From GCA-016700035 sp964454845 (lineage in GTDB: Bacteria > Patescibacteriota > Saccharimonadia > CAILAD01 > GCA-016700035): a stretch of 8,269 nucleotides of DNA. A program made the position numbers and the translations under genes. This document shows, in pieces, positions 1 to 6,004 of this stretch. The notes under the pieces were generated by a model. It saw nothing but the letters and a program-made list of their open reading frames with translations, did no database searches and had not been told where the DNA came from. Positions within the stretch are counted from its first letter, which is position 1. Every line of letters starts with the position of its first letter. Location: the NCBI GenBank assembly GCA_964454845.1, contig CAYVVS010000022.1, forward strand, positions 1-8,269. Reading direction: 5' to 3'.

Positions 1-1086
1 CTATTCTCTATTGCTCAAATTCTACTGATTGCGCATAATTTCGTGGTTTTTCGTCGCCCAAAAACACAGCGCCTTGATGAATGGCCGCGAATCACCGTTA
101 TGGCGCACGCCTATAACCAAGCAGAAAATATTTCCTCGACGCTACTAGCTGCGCTTGGGCAGAATTATCCCGATTTTGAGGTGCTCTTTACTGATCTTGG
201 CAGCGAGGACAACACGCGCAAAATTGCAGAGAACTTTACCGATAAACGGCTGCGCATCATTACGATTGACCCAATTGAACCAGGCTGGGGTGTAGATGCC
301 TGGGCGGCTGACCAACTACTAAAACAAGCTACCGGAGAATACACCGTACTTATTTCTGCCGACACCGTGCTCCTGCCTAATACGCTCGCCCAAATTGCAA
401 TGTTACTTGAGCAAGAAAAGCTTGACGTACTATCTCTACTTTCTGCCGACCAAAATAAATCGCTGGCTCAAAAAACCATTCTTAGCCACAATCAATACCT
501 TATGCTAGCAGCGTACCCGAGTGGGTTCTTACAGGAACACGCACCTGACCGCTCAACTGCTCACGGTTCTATTATTGCTTTCGACAGTGCAAAAATCCGC
601 CGGCTCGGTGGCTTTGAAGACGTGAGAGCAAGCCCTCTAGAGGATCAGGAGCTCTTTCACCGAGCTCGACATAAAGGCCTGCACGCTCAGCTGTTTCGAG
701 CCAGCGATTTAGCGACCAGCCAAAATCATTTGGGGCTGAGAGGCATCATTGATGACAATCTCCAGCGCTTTTACCCAGCCCTGCGGTTTCATTTTCCTCT
801 CACTATTTTTCTCGTGCTTGCCGGTACATTTGTGTTTTCGATGCCGGTGATAGTACTTATATACAGCCTCATTATTGGCACGCAAGTGCATCTAATTTCA
901 ATCGCGATCGCCTTAGCTGCAGCCATGCTTACACGTATACTCATTGCTCTAGAAGCCAAGCAAGACGTCCTGCTACAAATAACAGCGCCTATAACCAATA
1001 TCGCCGTTATGATTATGCTATTTGCATCGCTAATTCAGTACGAGCTACGCAAACCACGCTGGAAGAATCGCACCGGGATCGTCTAG
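1..1086 (+). CDS. Membrane-anchored family 2 glycosyltransferase (CrtQ-like), 5' end outside window
   Basis: Probably transfers a sugar from a nucleotide-sugar to a lipid or glycan acceptor at the inner face of the membrane; substrate unknown. The frame is open from base 1, and the codons before the GTG at 43 encode a hydrophobic stretch (LFSIAQILLIAHNFVVF). Many relatives begin with such a helix, so the true start is probably upstream. Numbering from that GTG: GT-A fold with AYNQAENI at 23-30, PGW..DAW.ADQLLKQATGEY at about 80-100, SADT at 105-108 (DxD position), GGFEDVR at 189-195, and LED at 199-201 supplying the likely catalytic acid. Two or three hydrophobic helices follow between about 253 and 338, then a basic tail. 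Known family: the spacing matches CrtQ-type GT2 enzymes. Odd: the first Asp of DxD is Ser. It converges with the next gene and the two overlap at their stop codons. The GT2 call is firm; the acceptor is not. Confidence 0.88.
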   Translation, partial: LFSIAQILLIAHNFVVFRRPKTQRLDEWPRITVMAHAYNQAENISSTLLAALGQNYPDFEVLFTDLGSEDNTRKIAENFTDKRLRIITIDPIEPGWGVDAWAADQLLKQATGEYTVLISADTVLLPNTLAQIAMLLEQEKLDVLSLLSADQNKSLAQKTILSHNQYLMLAAYPSGFLQEHAPDRSTAHGSIIAFDSAKIRRLGGFEDVRASPLEDQELFHRARHKGLHAQLFRASDLATSQNHLGLRGIIDDNLQRFYPALRFHFPLTIFLVLAGTFVFSMPVIVLIYSLIIGTQVHLISIAIALAAAMLTRILIALEAKQDVLLQITAPITNIAVMIMLFASLIQYELRKPRWKNRTGIV

Positions 1087-2084
1087 CCCAGAGTGTCTTT
1101 CGGGACCGCGTGTTCTTGGGGGCTGCCAGACGTAGCGGTCGAAGCCGACGGCGTGATCGGAGCAGCTATGTTGGTGGTCGGCGGCATAGCTATCGGAGCG
1201 GCGCTCGCTGTGGGCAAGCTTGGTTTTAATAAAAACGAGAGTCCATACAAAGCAGAGCCAAAAACTATAGAGGCTAGACTATACCAAACCACAATACCCG
1301 ATATTTCGCGCGCTACACTCATCGCAATGACCAATGTCGGCTGCGCTTGATCTGCCTGCAATACCCGACTCACGATCCAAGCAGCGGTTGCGAGTAGCCC
1401 AGCCGAAATAAAAGCCCAAGCCGGCCGCCGAAGCATGGCGCGACCATCACGCCGACTGATCGTAATTACCCCAGCCAGCATAACGAGCATAATACCCATG
1501 CCGACTATGGAAAATGCCTGTAGCGCTGCATACACCCCTTTAAATGTCTCCAGTGCCGTAACTGCCTCAGATGCCTGTGGGGCCGTCAGAGCTTCAGCAC
1601 CTTGCTGCGTAGCCAATCCCTGGGCCTGGGCTAAATTGAGTTGATCTGGTATCTGCTTACCTACCTGAGCTACAAGAGCCGTCTTTTCGATTTCTGAGAT
1701 TTGAGCTTGAGCCAGCTCAGCTTCGAGCTGCTGCTTAAGAGGGCTCAAATTCACCACTAGCTGCGGAGCTGGTGTGCCAGCCGGCTGGTCAAGCCAGCCA
1801 ACAATATCTACAAGCAGCGGCTGCACAATCGCCTCCATTTGCTGAGCAGTTATGCTGTTCTCAAATGCCTGTGTGATTATAGCCCTATATTGTTCGGGAA
1901 TATTTGCACTAGACAACATCGCGGTTCTGGTTTGGGTGGCAGCCGTCTCGTAGCCACCACTTGCCACGATAAGCTTATTGATTGCCGTGGCAGATCCAAC
2001 TATGGCTAGCACACTCCAAACCGCAATAAGACTCGTAATAGTAAGTGCCAGGAATGTCGTTAAGATGCGCTTCAATGCCTTCAT
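1083..2084 (-). CDS. Four-helix membrane protein of unknown function
   Basis: I do not recognise a family. The 333-residue product starts MKALKRIL and has a membrane helix at about 5-30, an extracytoplasmic region at about 34-185, three more helices at about 185-209, 222-241 and 261-286, and an Ala/Pro/Thr-rich tail to 333. The basic loop SRRDGRAMLRR between helices 2 and 3 fits a cytoplasmic location, so both ends are predicted inside. The outside region is rich in Gln, Ala and Glu (for example QQLEAELAQAQ) and is probably helical. An in-frame ATG at 2105 would add seven residues. I prefer 2084 because a TACAAT box lies exactly 6 nt before it, and the earlier ATG would sit upstream of that promoter. 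The gene is divergent from the LOG gene. Its TAG stop shares a CTAG with the stop of the convergent glycosyltransferase. A sensor, channel or assembly factor are all possible. Confidence 0.8.
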   Translation of the reverse strand: MKALKRILTTFLALTITSLIAVWSVLAIVGSATAINKLIVASGGYETAATQTRTAMLSSANIPEQYRAIITQAFENSITAQQMEAIVQPLLVDIVGWLDQPAGTPAPQLVVNLSPLKQQLEAELAQAQISEIEKTALVAQVGKQIPDQLNLAQAQGLATQQGAEALTAPQASEAVTALETFKGVYAALQAFSIVGMGIMLVMLAGVITISRRDGRAMLRRPAWAFISAGLLATAAWIVSRVLQADQAQPTLVIAMSVAREISGIVVWYSLASIVFGSALYGLSFLLKPSLPTASAAPIAMPPTTNIAAPITPSASTATSGSPQEHAVPKDTLG

Positions 2085-2090
2085 GTCACT

Positions 2091-2096
2091 ATTGTA
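2091..2096 (-). promoter_or_regulatory. -10 box of a predicted leaderless promoter for the four-helix membrane protein
   Basis: Reading the minus strand, TACAAT is followed by six bases and then the ATG at 2084, the spacing expected if transcription starts at the start codon itself. A weak -35 candidate (TTGTAG, + strand 2115-2120) lies 18 bp upstream. No Shine-Dalgarno sequence precedes this ATG. Inferred from sequence only. Confidence 0.55.
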
Positions 2097-2138
2097 CCGT
2101 CTCATTCACTAACCCTACAAACATTACTGCTTATGTTT

Positions 2139-2147
2139 TGCTACAAT
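2139..2147 (+). promoter_or_regulatory. Extended -10 box of a predicted leaderless promoter for the LOG gene
   Basis: TGCTACAAT fits the extended -10 consensus TGnTATAAT. The hexamer at 2142-2147 is followed by six bases and then the ATG at 2154. No clear -35 box is seen, as is common for extended -10 promoters. This choice makes the earlier in-frame ATG at 2133 promoter DNA rather than coding sequence. It faces away from the minus-strand -10 box at 2091-2096, so the two promoters sit back to back within 57 bases. Confidence 0.6.
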
Positions 2148-2153
2148 AACTAT

Positions 2154-2849
2154 ATGCATAGTCGAGATTTACGCACATTACGGGAGTACCAAGACCATGC
2201 CCGCGAAACTCAACCAACTACCAATGAGACCACCCAAAGACTCGATCGCATCGAGACCGAATTTCGACAGGCTTTCGACTTCTTAAGTAAGCTCCCAGAT
2301 AGCGTGTCTATTTTTGGATCAACTAGAGCACTTCCCAGCTCTAGTGAGTACGAACAGGCCCGCACTTTAGCAGCGAGGTTTGTGACGGAGAAAGACTTCG
2401 CAATCGTAACTGGCGGCGGCCCCGGCATTATGGAAGCAGCAAACCGAGGCGCACTTGAAGCGGGCGGAGTTTCTGCAGGCCTGACTATCGAGCTCTCTAC
2501 CGGCGAAGCAATTAATGAATATATGAATCAAACACTTCGCTTTCACTACTTTTTCGCTCGCAAGATGGCACTCAGCTTTGCTGCCTCCATGTACATCTTC
2601 TTCCCCGGTGGCTATGGAACAATGGATGAATTTTTTGAGCTCATAACACTCGTGCAAACACGAAAAATTGAGCGTATTCCGATTTTTTGTATTGGCACCA
2701 GCTACTGGGAACCTTTGCGAAGATTTATGGAGCACTATATGCTCAATCCGGACGGCTACGTTTCTGAAGCAGATCTTGGTCTTTTTACCATCACCGATGA
2801 TTTAGACTTAGTAATTGAGTGCGCCAAATACTGCCAGGTCCGCCACTAG
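2154..2849 (+). CDS. LOG family protein (cytokinin riboside 5'-monophosphate phosphoribohydrolase-like)
   Basis: Family members cleave nucleoside 5'-monophosphates (cytokinin ribotides or AMP) into free base and ribose 5-phosphate, in the cytosol. The 231-residue product has a Rossmann-like fold: VSIFGSTRA at 51-59, GGGPGIMEAANRGA from 87 (first family motif) and PGGYGTMDEFFE from 151 (second, phosphoribosyl-binding and catalytic motif with the conserved Glu). Length and motif spacing are normal for the TIGR00730/LOG group. The first 45 residues are charged and variable. The start at 2154 is chosen because TACAAT lies 6 nt before it; an in-frame ATG at 2133 would add only MFCYNNY, read from the promoter. 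The gene stands alone. It is divergent from a membrane protein and directly abuts the stop of the convergent gene. The true substrate in a bacterium cannot be told; purine salvage or nucleotide clean-up is plausible. Confidence 0.93.
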   Translation: MHSRDLRTLREYQDHARETQPTTNETTQRLDRIETEFRQAFDFLSKLPDSVSIFGSTRALPSSSEYEQARTLAARFVTEKDFAIVTGGGPGIMEAANRGALEAGGVSAGLTIELSTGEAINEYMNQTLRFHYFFARKMALSFAASMYIFFPGGYGTMDEFFELITLVQTRKIERIPIFCIGTSYWEPLRRFMEHYMLNPDGYVSEADLGLFTITDDLDLVIECAKYCQVRH

Positions 2850-3317
2850 CTACAACTGCCGCGTTTCAGAAAGCTGTAGAGCCCGTACTCCATCGGTTAT
2901 GAAATAGTCTCGAATATTGTGTTCAGCCACTTCGGGCAATGCAAAATGTGCAGCCACCTGTTCAAGCTGGACGCTTGGCGCCTGCAACGAAAAGACGATC
3001 ACGGTCGGTAACTTATAGTGACGCAAATGCTCAAATAGTGTACGAGCTAGCTCTGCTTGAAGTGAAACAAGATTATGATGTGCTGTCGACTTCAGCGGCA
3101 ACCACAACTGGCAAGTCTCAGCGTCGAGCCTGCAGTGACTTCCTTCTGAAGGAATGACTAAAATACTTTCAAAGCCTAATTGCTCGCCCGCTCGCAGATA
3201 GACTAAATCGGGGTTCTCATCATAAAAACCAAAGCTATAATCTCGAAATTGCGGCGTTAACTTAAGAAACTGCTCAATCAAGCTCCGCTCACGCAGTTTT
3301 TTGTTGGCCAAACTCAT
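2850..3317 (-). CDS. Hypothetical protein, second gene of the alpha/beta hydrolase unit
   Basis: Unrecognised soluble protein of 155 residues. The ATG at 3317 overlaps the hydrolase stop as ATGA, which suggests translational coupling. A GTG at 3353 would extend it by 12 residues into the hydrolase gene, and I consider that less likely. The N-terminus is helical and basic (MSLANKKLRERSLIEQF). A block then reads YDENPDLVYL (32-41) followed by GFESILVI (48-55). The E-x-PD...G-x-E pattern is weakly like the active-site strands of some PD-(D/E)XK-type folds, but no convincing downstream lysine motif follows, so I make no functional call. The middle has a predicted strand TVIVFSL and a helix QLEQVAAHFALPEVAEH. 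No signal peptide or membrane helix is present. It ends exactly where the LOG gene ends on the other strand. Confidence 0.75.
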   Translation of the reverse strand: MSLANKKLRERSLIEQFLKLTPQFRDYSFGFYDENPDLVYLRAGEQLGFESILVIPSEGSHCRLDAETCQLWLPLKSTAHHNLVSLQAELARTLFEHLRHYKLPTVIVFSLQAPSVQLEQVAAHFALPEVAEHNIRDYFITDGVRALQLSETRQL

Positions 3318-4171
3318 TGCACACTCGTTTTCATTTTCTGCGTCGTATACCACGGATCTTCTTTGGTTTTAATAGCTCGCACAATTGCCCGACAATAACG
3401 AGGTGTTAGCTCATGGGGCACCAATACTCGCATAATCCGCGTGTGAGGACGACCTAAAAAAGCTTTTTTAAGGTTGTTGGCCAGAACTAGCTGATCAAGG
3501 GTGCCATAGAGCACGGTTACCGGCAGCTTCTCATCCAAAGCAGCAATGTCAGCACTGGCAGTTTGCAGCTCAACAGTGTTCTGCAAGGAGCTCACCACAG
3601 GATACCAAGTTGACTCGTCGAGAGAAGCCTGACCAACCAAACTTGGCGATCTTCGCATGAGTGTCTTTGCCGATCGAATCGCCCAGCGCCGTGGTGTAGT
3701 TCGGAGCGCCCGATAGAACATTAAATACCCGGCATCAATTAAGCCTTCAAGACGTTTCTTGCCAGACACGGCAGTTCGCACAGTATAAATTGGCATCGCA
3801 ACTAATACCAGCCGTGAAACTTCACGCGGATACACCACTGACCAATGGGTCGCTAGTAGTGCACCCATTGAGTGCCCAACCACAACCGGACGTCGCCACA
3901 CACCGTGCCAAAAAAGCGTCCACCGAATCGACCGCAGATGATCATGCGGCGTGTATTGCATGTGGGTGGGTTTTGGGCTTCGTCCGTGACCCAAAAGATC
4001 GAGACTCACACAGCAGTAATCTCGAGATAAAGCCTCGGTAACCGGCGACCAGATCTCCTTAAACGAAGCCAGACCATGTAAAAAGACAATTGGTCGGCCG
4101 CTTCCGGTCTTTGTAACCTTGAGCAAATATGGAATACGCAATGTACGATGAAGCCATTCTGGAAGAACCAT
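3314..4171 (-). CDS. Alpha/beta hydrolase fold protein
   Basis: Serine hydrolase, probably an esterase, lipase or related acyl-cleaving enzyme; substrate unknown. Counting from the ATG at 4171 (285 residues), the oxyanion-loop HG is at 32-33 (VFLHGLAS), the nucleophile Ser101 sits in GHSMGA, Asp226 in YGTLDQLV and His253 in VPHELT, giving a complete catalytic triad. A cap-like insert lies at about 130-200 (GKKRLEGLIDAG onward, rich in Arg). No signal peptide is seen, so it is probably cytoplasmic. In-frame starts at 4267 and 4177 exist, but the first would overlap the divergent transporter gene, and the second lies 1 nt after a TATAAT box. The 4171 ATG lies 7 nt after that box. It is the first gene of a two-gene unit and overlaps its downstream partner by 4 bp. 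Confidence 0.9.
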   Translation of the reverse strand: MVLPEWLHRTLRIPYLLKVTKTGSGRPIVFLHGLASFKEIWSPVTEALSRDYCCVSLDLLGHGRSPKPTHMQYTPHDHLRSIRWTLFWHGVWRRPVVVGHSMGALLATHWSVVYPREVSRLVLVAMPIYTVRTAVSGKKRLEGLIDAGYLMFYRALRTTPRRWAIRSAKTLMRRSPSLVGQASLDESTWYPVVSSLQNTVELQTASADIAALDEKLPVTVLYGTLDQLVLANNLKKAFLGRPHTRIMRVLVPHELTPRYCRAIVRAIKTKEDPWYTTQKMKTSVQ

Positions 4172-4178
4172 AATCATT

Positions 4179-4184
4179 ATTATA
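4179..4184 (-). promoter_or_regulatory. Consensus -10 box of a predicted leaderless promoter for the hydrolase
   Basis: A perfect TATAAT on the minus strand ends 7 nt before the ATG at 4171, with no ribosome binding site between them. This predicts a transcript beginning at or next to the start codon. The -35 zone (about 4202-4208) falls inside the 12-bp palindrome at 4199-4210 and does not look like TTGACA, so an activator or repressor may act there. Confidence 0.6.
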
Positions 4185-4198
4185 AAGATTGATTCCCA

Positions 4199-4210
4199 TT
4201 CTCGCGAGAA
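4199..4210. promoter_or_regulatory. Perfect 12-bp palindrome in a divergent intergenic region (possible operator)
   Basis: TTCTCGCGAGAA reads the same on both strands. It lies between the hydrolase and the AEC transporter, at the -35 position of the hydrolase promoter and about 52 bp before the transporter start. A dimeric transcription factor site is the natural reading. It does not match CIRCE or a standard LexA box. The function is inferred from position and symmetry only. Confidence 0.4.
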
Positions 4211-4241
4211 AGTTGCGCTATAAAAACAGACCCGTTTTGTA

Positions 4242-4247
4242 TATGAT
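4242..4247 (+). promoter_or_regulatory. Possible -10 box for the AEC transporter
   Basis: TATGAT lies 14 nt before the ATG at 4262, predicting a leader of about 8 nt. No -35 box is visible at the right spacing. The AGG at 4258-4260 is too close to the ATG to act as a normal ribosome binding site. An overlapping TATATG (4240-4245) and a weaker CATAAC (4252-4257) are alternatives. Confidence 0.3.
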
Positions 4248-4261
4248 GAAACATAACAGGT

Positions 4262-5179
4262 ATGCAATCACTTTTCTCAACACTTCCTATCTTCCTCATT
4301 ATCGCTGCGGGCTATGCCTTAACGCGCCTGCGTGTGGCACAAAATCGCTGGGTGAACCCGCTGAATAATTTTGTCTATTACATCGCCCTGCCAGCACTCA
4401 CCATCCTAAGCCTTATGAGGCTCGATCTCACATCAACACCAGTGCAGACGGCAATAGCGTTTAGCGCCCTTACTTCTATTGCGTGTTCTATAGTCTTTGC
4501 GGTAATTACCCGCCTACTCCCCTTTAACCAAAAAGCTCAACGAACAATCTTTCTCACCGCCACCCTTGGCAATACAATTTTTTTAGGTATTCCTCTGGCA
4601 AGTGCCCTCACACCTTCGATATCGCCGGCGATTACCACAACACTTTCGGTAGTTTTCTTTACATCCGCACTTGTGAGCGCGCTCTTGATTCTTGAAATTT
4701 GGATGAAAAAAACCAAAAGTACCAACCACCTGCTACGTAGCCTACGGACCAATCCAATTATTATCTCGCTAATATTCGGTCTGATATTTGCCATTATCCC
4801 AGTCCCCAAAGCCGTACAAGACTTCATAGAGACACCGCTACAACTTATCGCACAAACCGCCTCCCCACTGGCGCTTTTTGCTCTGGGCGGTTTTCTAGCC
4901 CACCACACGCTACAGAAACGTGACATACCAGCCATAGCTACCGCATCATTCCTCAAGCTCCTACTACTACCAATACTCTTTATCGCCGCCCTCAAAATCT
5001 TTCCCATTCCCAAAGACTTTGCCCAACTCACAATCCTAATGGCTGCCACACCGACTGCAGTCACGGCTTTTGTGCTGGCAGAAAAATACAAACTTGATAG
5101 CAGGCTCGCAGCAGGTACCATGCTCATCACGACAATCCTCTCTATACTCAGCATATTACTCATGTTACGTTTGGCTTGA
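4262..5179 (+). CDS. AEC (auxin efflux carrier) family transporter
   Basis: Secondary carrier of the bile/arsenite/riboflavin transporter-like superfamily. Bacterial relatives export or take up small organic acids such as malate or malonate, so the true substrate is open. The 305-residue product is almost entirely hydrophobic, with about ten helices in two halves. Family signatures: a start of the form SLFSTLPIFLIIAAGYALTR, NNFVYYIALP at 35-44, GNTIFLGIPL at 103-112, and the C-terminal block ILMAATPTAVTAFVLAEKY followed by LDSRLAAGTML and a final helix. The break between halves is the basic, Thr-rich loop around KKTKSTNHLLRSL. Length is normal for the family. The gene is divergent from the hydrolase across 90 bp that carry a palindrome. 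The 72-base gap after it contains its own promoter for the next gene, so the two need not be co-transcribed. Confidence 0.92.
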   Translation: MQSLFSTLPIFLIIAAGYALTRLRVAQNRWVNPLNNFVYYIALPALTILSLMRLDLTSTPVQTAIAFSALTSIACSIVFAVITRLLPFNQKAQRTIFLTATLGNTIFLGIPLASALTPSISPAITTTLSVVFFTSALVSALLILEIWMKKTKSTNHLLRSLRTNPIIISLIFGLIFAIIPVPKAVQDFIETPLQLIAQTASPLALFALGGFLAHHTLQKRDIPAIATASFLKLLLLPILFIAALKIFPIPKDFAQLTILMAATPTAVTAFVLAEKYKLDSRLAAGTMLITTILSILSILLMLRLA

Positions 5180-5205
5180 TAAGTTTCCTTTTCACGAAGG
5201 CCGCA

Positions 5206-5214
5206 TGGTAAAAT
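5206..5214 (+). promoter_or_regulatory. Extended -10 box for the coiled-coil protein gene
   Basis: TGGTAAAAT fits TGnTATAAT at five of six hexamer bases plus the TG. It predicts transcription starting near 5221 and a leader of about 30 nt, which then carries a good ribosome binding site. No good -35 box is seen at 16-18 bp. Confidence 0.45.
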
Positions 5215-5242
5215 ATTTCAACAGCTCTAAGCGTTAATAAAA

Positions 5243-5247
5243 AGAGG
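5243..5247 (+). promoter_or_regulatory. Shine-Dalgarno site AGAGG
   Basis: AGAGG ends four bases before the ATG at 5252 and fixes that start. It contrasts with the LOG, hydrolase and four-helix membrane protein genes, which have no such site and appear to be leaderless. Confidence 0.6.
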
Positions 5248-5251
5248 AAAC

Positions 5252-5668
5252 ATGGACGAAACAACCAACACATCACCTAGCACCGAAAATGAAACTGGCG
5301 CAACCCTGGAGTCAATCCACCGGCTTATGCAAGATGCCGCTGAGACTCGTGAGAAGGTTGGCGCCTTACGTGACCAGTTAAAAGATGTGATGGAGCAAAA
5401 CGAAGAATATCGAGCCCTCGCAGATGAGATTAAAGAACTTACCAAAAAGCGCTCAGAGGCCAAACGAGCCTTGCAGGAAGACAAGGATTATCAAGCAATT
5501 GCTGCCGATCTAGATGATTACCGCTTAAAGCTCCGAGACATTCAAGACATCCTCTCGCAACACTTGGTTCTCTACTACAACCAAACCCAACAAACAAAAA
5601 TAGTCGACCAGGGTGGAGAAACCCGTAGTGTAATCCTCAGCGCAAAAGTCGGTAAGGCCGAAGCTTAA
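5252..5668 (+). CDS. Small coiled-coil protein of unknown function
   Basis: Unrecognised 138-residue soluble protein. Residues 1-17 are a Thr/Ser/Glu/Asn-rich, probably disordered tail. Residues about 18-105 are highly charged with heptad-like hydrophobic spacing (for example LRDQLKDVMEQNEEY and LADEIKELTKKRSEAKRAL), predicting a long coiled coil with a turn. Residues about 106-138 (LYYNQTQQTKIVDQG then a short strand-forming TRSVILSAKV) look like a small folded cap. No membrane segment, signal peptide or cysteine is present. It has its own promoter and a strong ribosome binding site. Its stop lies 3 nt from the stop of the convergent gene. It could be a structural or scaffold protein or a small chaperone-like factor, but nothing in the sequence decides. 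Confidence 0.82.
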   Translation: MDETTNTSPSTENETGATLESIHRLMQDAAETREKVGALRDQLKDVMEQNEEYRALADEIKELTKKRSEAKRALQEDKDYQAIAADLDDYRLKLRDIQDILSQHLVLYYNQTQQTKIVDQGGETRSVILSAKVGKAEA

Positions 5669-5671
5669 AGC

Positions 5672-6004
5672 CTACATCAAGTCTTCTGGTGAAATCTCAC
5701 GCCAATCACCCGAGCTAGACTTTTTATAGAATTCAACACGATGCACAAGTTCTGCTGGGTCGTATTCGTGCTCAACTCGTTGGGCTGTTCCACGATGTGC
5801 ATAATGAGTTCGAGTATTTGCTACTGCCGGTGCAGTAACGCGGTCAACCTTAAATGTATTACCGTCTTTCTCAAAGACAATCTCATCATGAAATTTTTCG
5901 AGTTTTTGCCTACCCTCTAACTGTTCTTTGTGCTTTTTATGCTGATCAATACCGTATTTCTGATCGATTAAATCTACAAGCTGATCCCAAGCTTGGTCGC
6001 TCAT
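5672..6004 (-). CDS. Hypothetical 110-residue protein coupled to the zinc-ribbon membrane protein
   Basis: Unrecognised soluble protein. The ATG at 6004 overlaps the upstream stop as ATGA, so it is probably translated by re-initiation and made in proportion to the zinc-ribbon protein. Residues 1-40 are charged and helical (MSDQAWDQLVDLIDQKYG, then the Lys/His/Gln-rich stretch DQHKKHKEQLEGRQKLEKFH). Residues about 41-97 alternate strands: DEIVFEKDGNTFKVDRV, a segment with THYAHRG, then ELVHRVEFYKK. The tail is acidic (SPEDLM). The layout, a helical hairpin followed by a small beta sheet, is clear enough to expect a real fold. No catalytic motif or metal site is obvious, although five or six histidines occur. 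Gene order suggests a cytoplasmic partner of the zinc-ribbon protein. Confidence 0.8.
   Translation of the reverse strand: MSDQAWDQLVDLIDQKYGIDQHKKHKEQLEGRQKLEKFHDEIVFEKDGNTFKVDRVTAPAVANTRTHYAHRGTAQRVEHEYDPAELVHRVEFYKKSSSGDWREISPEDLM

Noticed and set aside
43..45. GTG at 43 as the true start of the family 2 glycosyltransferase
   Set aside because: The frame is open to base 1 and encodes a hydrophobic helix typical of the N-terminus in this family, and there is no ribosome binding site before the GTG.
1093..1350. Plus-strand frames downstream of the glycosyltransferase
   Set aside because: They lie opposite the membrane protein gene, and their hydrophobic look only mirrors its codons.
2367..2735. 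Minus-strand frame of 122 codons inside the LOG gene
   Set aside because: Antisense to the conserved PGG and GGGPGIME motifs; the cysteine-rich, low-order product looks like a shadow frame.
4537..5163. Long minus-strand open frame (208 codons) opposite the AEC transporter
   Set aside because: The plus strand encodes a clear family member over the same bases. The minus product is Ser/Arg/Ala-rich with no recognisable motif and no promoter or ribosome binding site.
5187..5200. CCTT...AAGG hairpin after the transporter gene as a terminator
   Set aside because: Four A/T-leaning pairs with a 6-base loop and no T-run after it; too weak to call.
5655..5674. Possible bidirectional terminator at the 5668/5672 convergence (AGGC...GCCT around AAGCTT)
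   Set aside because: The stem is only four pairs, lies mostly in coding DNA, and no U-tract follows on either strand.
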